This document shows, piece after piece, positions 62,244-64,000 of a DNA stretch of 64,000 nt; within the stretch, counting starts at the first letter, position 1; each line of letters begins with the position of its first letter. The position numbers and the translations under genes are program-made. The notes under the pieces are model-generated. The model did not search any database, was not told the DNA's origin, and worked only from the letters and a program-made list of their open reading frames with translations. The DNA lies in the NCBI GenBank assembly GCA_014058105.1, contig JACGCM010000393.1, positions 396,501-460,500 on the forward strand, in the 5' to 3' direction. The DNA is from Kingdonia uniflora (Eukaryota > Streptophyta > Magnoliopsida > Ranunculales > Circaeasteraceae).

Positions 62244-64000
62244 TGCATGTAGGGGTTTGTCTCACAGTCATAGACGGATACAATACAGGGGTGTGTTGCG
62301 AAACAACTCATAACACAGTAGATATACGAGTATAATGTATTATTTTAATTTAATGCATCAGTAGAAATTGTATTACTTTAGGTTTGTCTAAACAACAAAA
62401 ATATTAGGCACTGTAAGGGAATCTGAGCTGATAGATATATCACTAGAATTATTAATATTTTGATCCTTGCTTTTTCATAAATTTTTTTTTTCCTTTGCAG
62501 GCATACCACGCTTTGGTCGTCTTCATGGGGACATTTATATCTGTAGGCAATGTGTGATTGGGGATAGCATAAGAACAGTTGGTGGTATGACTGTTGTGCT
62601 GGCTCTCATTGAAGCTGCAGAAACTAGGGATATGCTACACATGACCCTAGCATTGCTTGCTTGTGCCCTTCGTCAGAATCCTCAGAATGTACAAGACATG
62701 CAAAGCTACCGTGGATATCATTTGCTTGCTCTCTTTTTACATCGTAGAATGTCGTTGTTCGACATGCCGTGTCTCGAGATATTTTTCCAGATGGCGGCTT
62801 GTGAGGCTTCTGTTTCTGAAACACAGAAGGCGCAGGAAATTCAAACCATAACTACTCCCCCTGCTGGGGCCATCCATGAAACAAGCTATGACTATCTTAC
62901 ATTGCCAAAATTTGATGAACTTTCATCTGTTGGATCTCATGGAGATATGGATGACTTTTCTGTGCAAAAAGACTCACTTAGTCATATTTCCGAGCTTGAA
63001 CATAATGAAGTGCAGAGCTCCACCTCAAACTGTGTTGTGTTGTCAAATGCTGATATGGTTAAGCATGTCTTGTTGGACTGGACTTTGTGGGTGATGGCTC
63101 CTGTATCAATTCAGATTTCTCTTCTTGGATTTCTTGAGCGTCTGGTATCCATGCATTGGTATAGAAATCATAACCTTACGGTTCTTCGGCGAATCAACCT
63201 TGTCCAACATTTGTTAATTACTCTACAAAGGGGTGATGTAGAAGTTCCTGTCTTAGAGAAATTGGTTGTATTGTTGGGGGTCGTTTTAGAGGATGGTTTT
63301 TTGGGATCTGAACTTGAACAAGTGGTCAAGTTTGTAATTATGACATTTGATCCACCTAAACTAGCCTCACGCCATCAAATTACCAGAGAGTCGATGGGAA
63401 AACATGTTATTGTGCGGAACATGTTGCTCGAGATGCTTATTGATTTACAAATGACCATAGATTCAGAAGAATTGCTTGAGCAATGGCACAAGCTTGTCTC
63501 ATCGAAGTTGATAACATATTTTCTTGACGAGGCTGTCCATCCTACTAGTATGAGATGGATCATGACTCTTCTCGGCGTTTGTCTCGCTTCTTCCCTAACA
63601 TTTTCTTTCAAATTTCGTAGTGGTGGAGGTTATCAAGGTTTGGCACGGGTGCTTCCCAGTTTTTATGACTCCCCGGAAATATACTACATCCTTTTCTGTC
63701 TAATATTTGGGAAACCCGTTTATCCAAGATTGCCGGAAGTGCGAATGTTGGACTTTCATGCCCTTATGCCGAGCAATGGGAATTATGGAGAATTGAAGTT
63801 TGTTGAGTTGCTGGATTCCGTTGTTGCGATGGCAAAATCTACGTTCGATAGGTTGAGTCTGCGATCAATGCTTGCCCATCAAACGGGTAATATTTCACAG
63901 GTTGGTGCAAGCCTCGTGGCAGAGCTTGTCGAAGGAACTACAGATATGGCTGGAGATCTTCAGGGTGAAGCTCTAATGCATAAGACATATGCCGCAAGAC
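50487..64000 (+). CDS. SPI: SPIRRIG/BCHA2-type BEACH-domain protein, 5' half (14 exons)
   Basis: Exons: 50487-50641, 51232-51301, 51552-51637, 52907-53042, 53134-53190, 55106-55282, 55595-55786, 55872-55937, 56125-56239, 56548-57665, 58122-58827, 59183-59285, 59599-60689, 62501-64000 (runs off). All introns are GT-AG and phases agree, giving about 1,857 codons without a stop. The start MKWVTLLKDIKEKVGLTQ matches the N-terminus of plant SPIRRIG proteins. An alpha-helical armadillo-like region fills residues 60-990, a concanavalin-like fold about 1050-1230, and conserved helical DUF4704-like sequence follows. The family is about 3,600 residues long, so PH, BEACH and WD40 domains lie to the right. 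In Arabidopsis SPI affects trichome and root-hair shape, membrane traffic and P-body mRNA control. The close paralogue BCHA2 is an alternative name. It appears intact. Confidence 0.93.
52015..52376. mobile_element. Foldback MITE in intron 3 of the SPIRRIG-like gene
   Basis: The left end TGTGTTTCTATACTCAAGTG and the right end (inverse TGTGTTTCTA...CTCAAGTGTACC) are complementary. Further inside, GGGAAATGTTCTTTATGA on the left pairs with the inverse GGGAATGTTCTATATAAT on the right. Long imperfect inverted arms, no ORF. Superfamily and target duplication are not clear. Confidence 0.65.
53191..55105. other. Intron 5 of the SPIRRIG-like gene (1.9 kb)
   Basis: No gene inside. It holds a degenerate three-fold repeat at about 54570-54890, each unit with GGGACTAAGATCATTCTTT-like words and two units followed by CTAATTA. 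It is AT-rich with a few GC-rich patches near 53740 and 54280 that resemble other repeats. Confidence 0.6.
59599..60689 (+). CDS. SPI: Exon 13: concanavalin-like fold of the SPIRRIG-like protein
   Basis: Part of the gene above, listed for its domain. After a helical start (residues 994-1040) the sequence changes to beta-rich: SLGERSWPPAAGYSFVCWF, then HVLRIFSVDDGSTLYAELYL, GKWHHLAVVHS and VAYLYLNGKLRHTGKL. This is the laminin-G/concanavalin pattern that BEACH proteins carry in the middle. A basic SKRRKPRG loop interrupts it. In other proteins such folds bind sugars or peptides; the ligand here is unknown. Confidence 0.85.
61165..61745 (+). mobile_element. LINE 3' ORF2 fragment (zf-RVT region) in intron 13
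   Basis: Two frames together show the plant LINE reverse-transcriptase zinc-binding region: WIDWAKGVFYV and SFYKAL upstream, IWISKLPSKVVFF, then TIDKFRKR, C-x2-C (CSMC), a H-x3-L-x2-C (HLFLLC) and IWLERNARKFE. The zf-RVT Cys/His pattern is intact, but a frame change lies near 61320. It is in the same direction as the host gene. There is no reverse transcriptase core, as in a 5'-truncated copy. A poly(A) tail is not evident. Confidence 0.75.
62191..62243. repeat. C run (44 pure bases) near the end of intron 13
   Basis: Eight Cs, one A, then 44 uninterrupted Cs at 62200-62243. It lies about 260 bp upstream of the acceptor of exon 14. The transcribed sense strand would carry poly(C). Confidence 0.95.

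Larger units (their letters stand above)
60690..62500. other. Intron 13 of the SPIRRIG-like gene (1.8 kb) with inserted DNA
   Basis: Bounded by G|GTACGT and TTTGCAG. It contains the LINE fragment at 61165-61745 and the C run at 62200-62243; the rest is AT-rich and non-coding. Confidence 0.8.

Noticed and set aside
62050..62283. Minus-strand ORF with poly-Gly
   Set aside because: It is only the translation of the C run in intron 13.

Overview
The window is AT-rich plant nuclear DNA, most likely from a eudicot. Evidence: an intron-rich plant BEACH-family gene (SPIRRIG type), plant MAPK exons, Ty1/copia, Ty3/gypsy, CACTA, hAT and Harbinger-like elements, and no bacterial-style gene packing. The species cannot be named from the sequence alone. 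LAYOUT. 1-1.3 kb: 5' part of a decayed minus-strand copia element. 1.4-5.8 kb: a broken MAP kinase locus, made of an intron-like 1.4 kb module, an LTR-like stretch with a 38-bp tandem repeat, and three 3' kinase exons carrying a nonsense codon. 5.8-8.8 kb: a small TATA-driven minus-strand ORF of a local repeat family, then mostly unassigned DNA. 8.8-19.5 kb: one copia element (minus strand, 5' LTR at the right) whose gag is split by two insertions: a transposon-like unit with a Ulp1-associated (DUF1985-like) ORF, and a 5.76-kb CACTA element with clean termini and an ATG target duplication. The CACTA carries a first-exon fragment of a MAPK plus a second copy of the 1.4 kb module seen at 1.4 kb, so the CACTA and the 5' locus look like two overlapping parts of one MAPK gene. 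19.5-22.6 kb: a MITE and decayed members of the local repeat family. 22.6-28.6 kb: two plus-strand copia remnants back to back. 28.6-38.8 kb: a repeatedly self-duplicated minus-strand tract that leads up to a promoter and first exon at 38.3-38.7 kb. 39.0-43.6 kb: a gypsy element with two short LTRs, inserted in a second copy of that promoter. 44.8-48.3 kb: a minus-strand copia holding a hAT MITE (8-bp TSD) that itself holds a non-autonomous LTR element (5-bp TSD). 48.9-49.3 kb: a Harbinger-like MITE. THE HOST GENE. From 50,487 to the right edge runs the 5' half of one long gene, a SPIRRIG/BCHA2-type BEACH-domain protein. Fourteen exons with GT-AG introns keep one open frame of about 1,857 codons; the PH-BEACH-WD40 end lies beyond the window. 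Its introns hold a foldback MITE, a LINE fragment and a 44-base C run. It is the only clearly intact conserved gene here. Nothing seen amounts to an undescribed defence or metabolic system; the most notable structure is the CACTA/MAPK capture, followed by the dated nested insertions and the internally duplicated tract at 31-38.7 kb.
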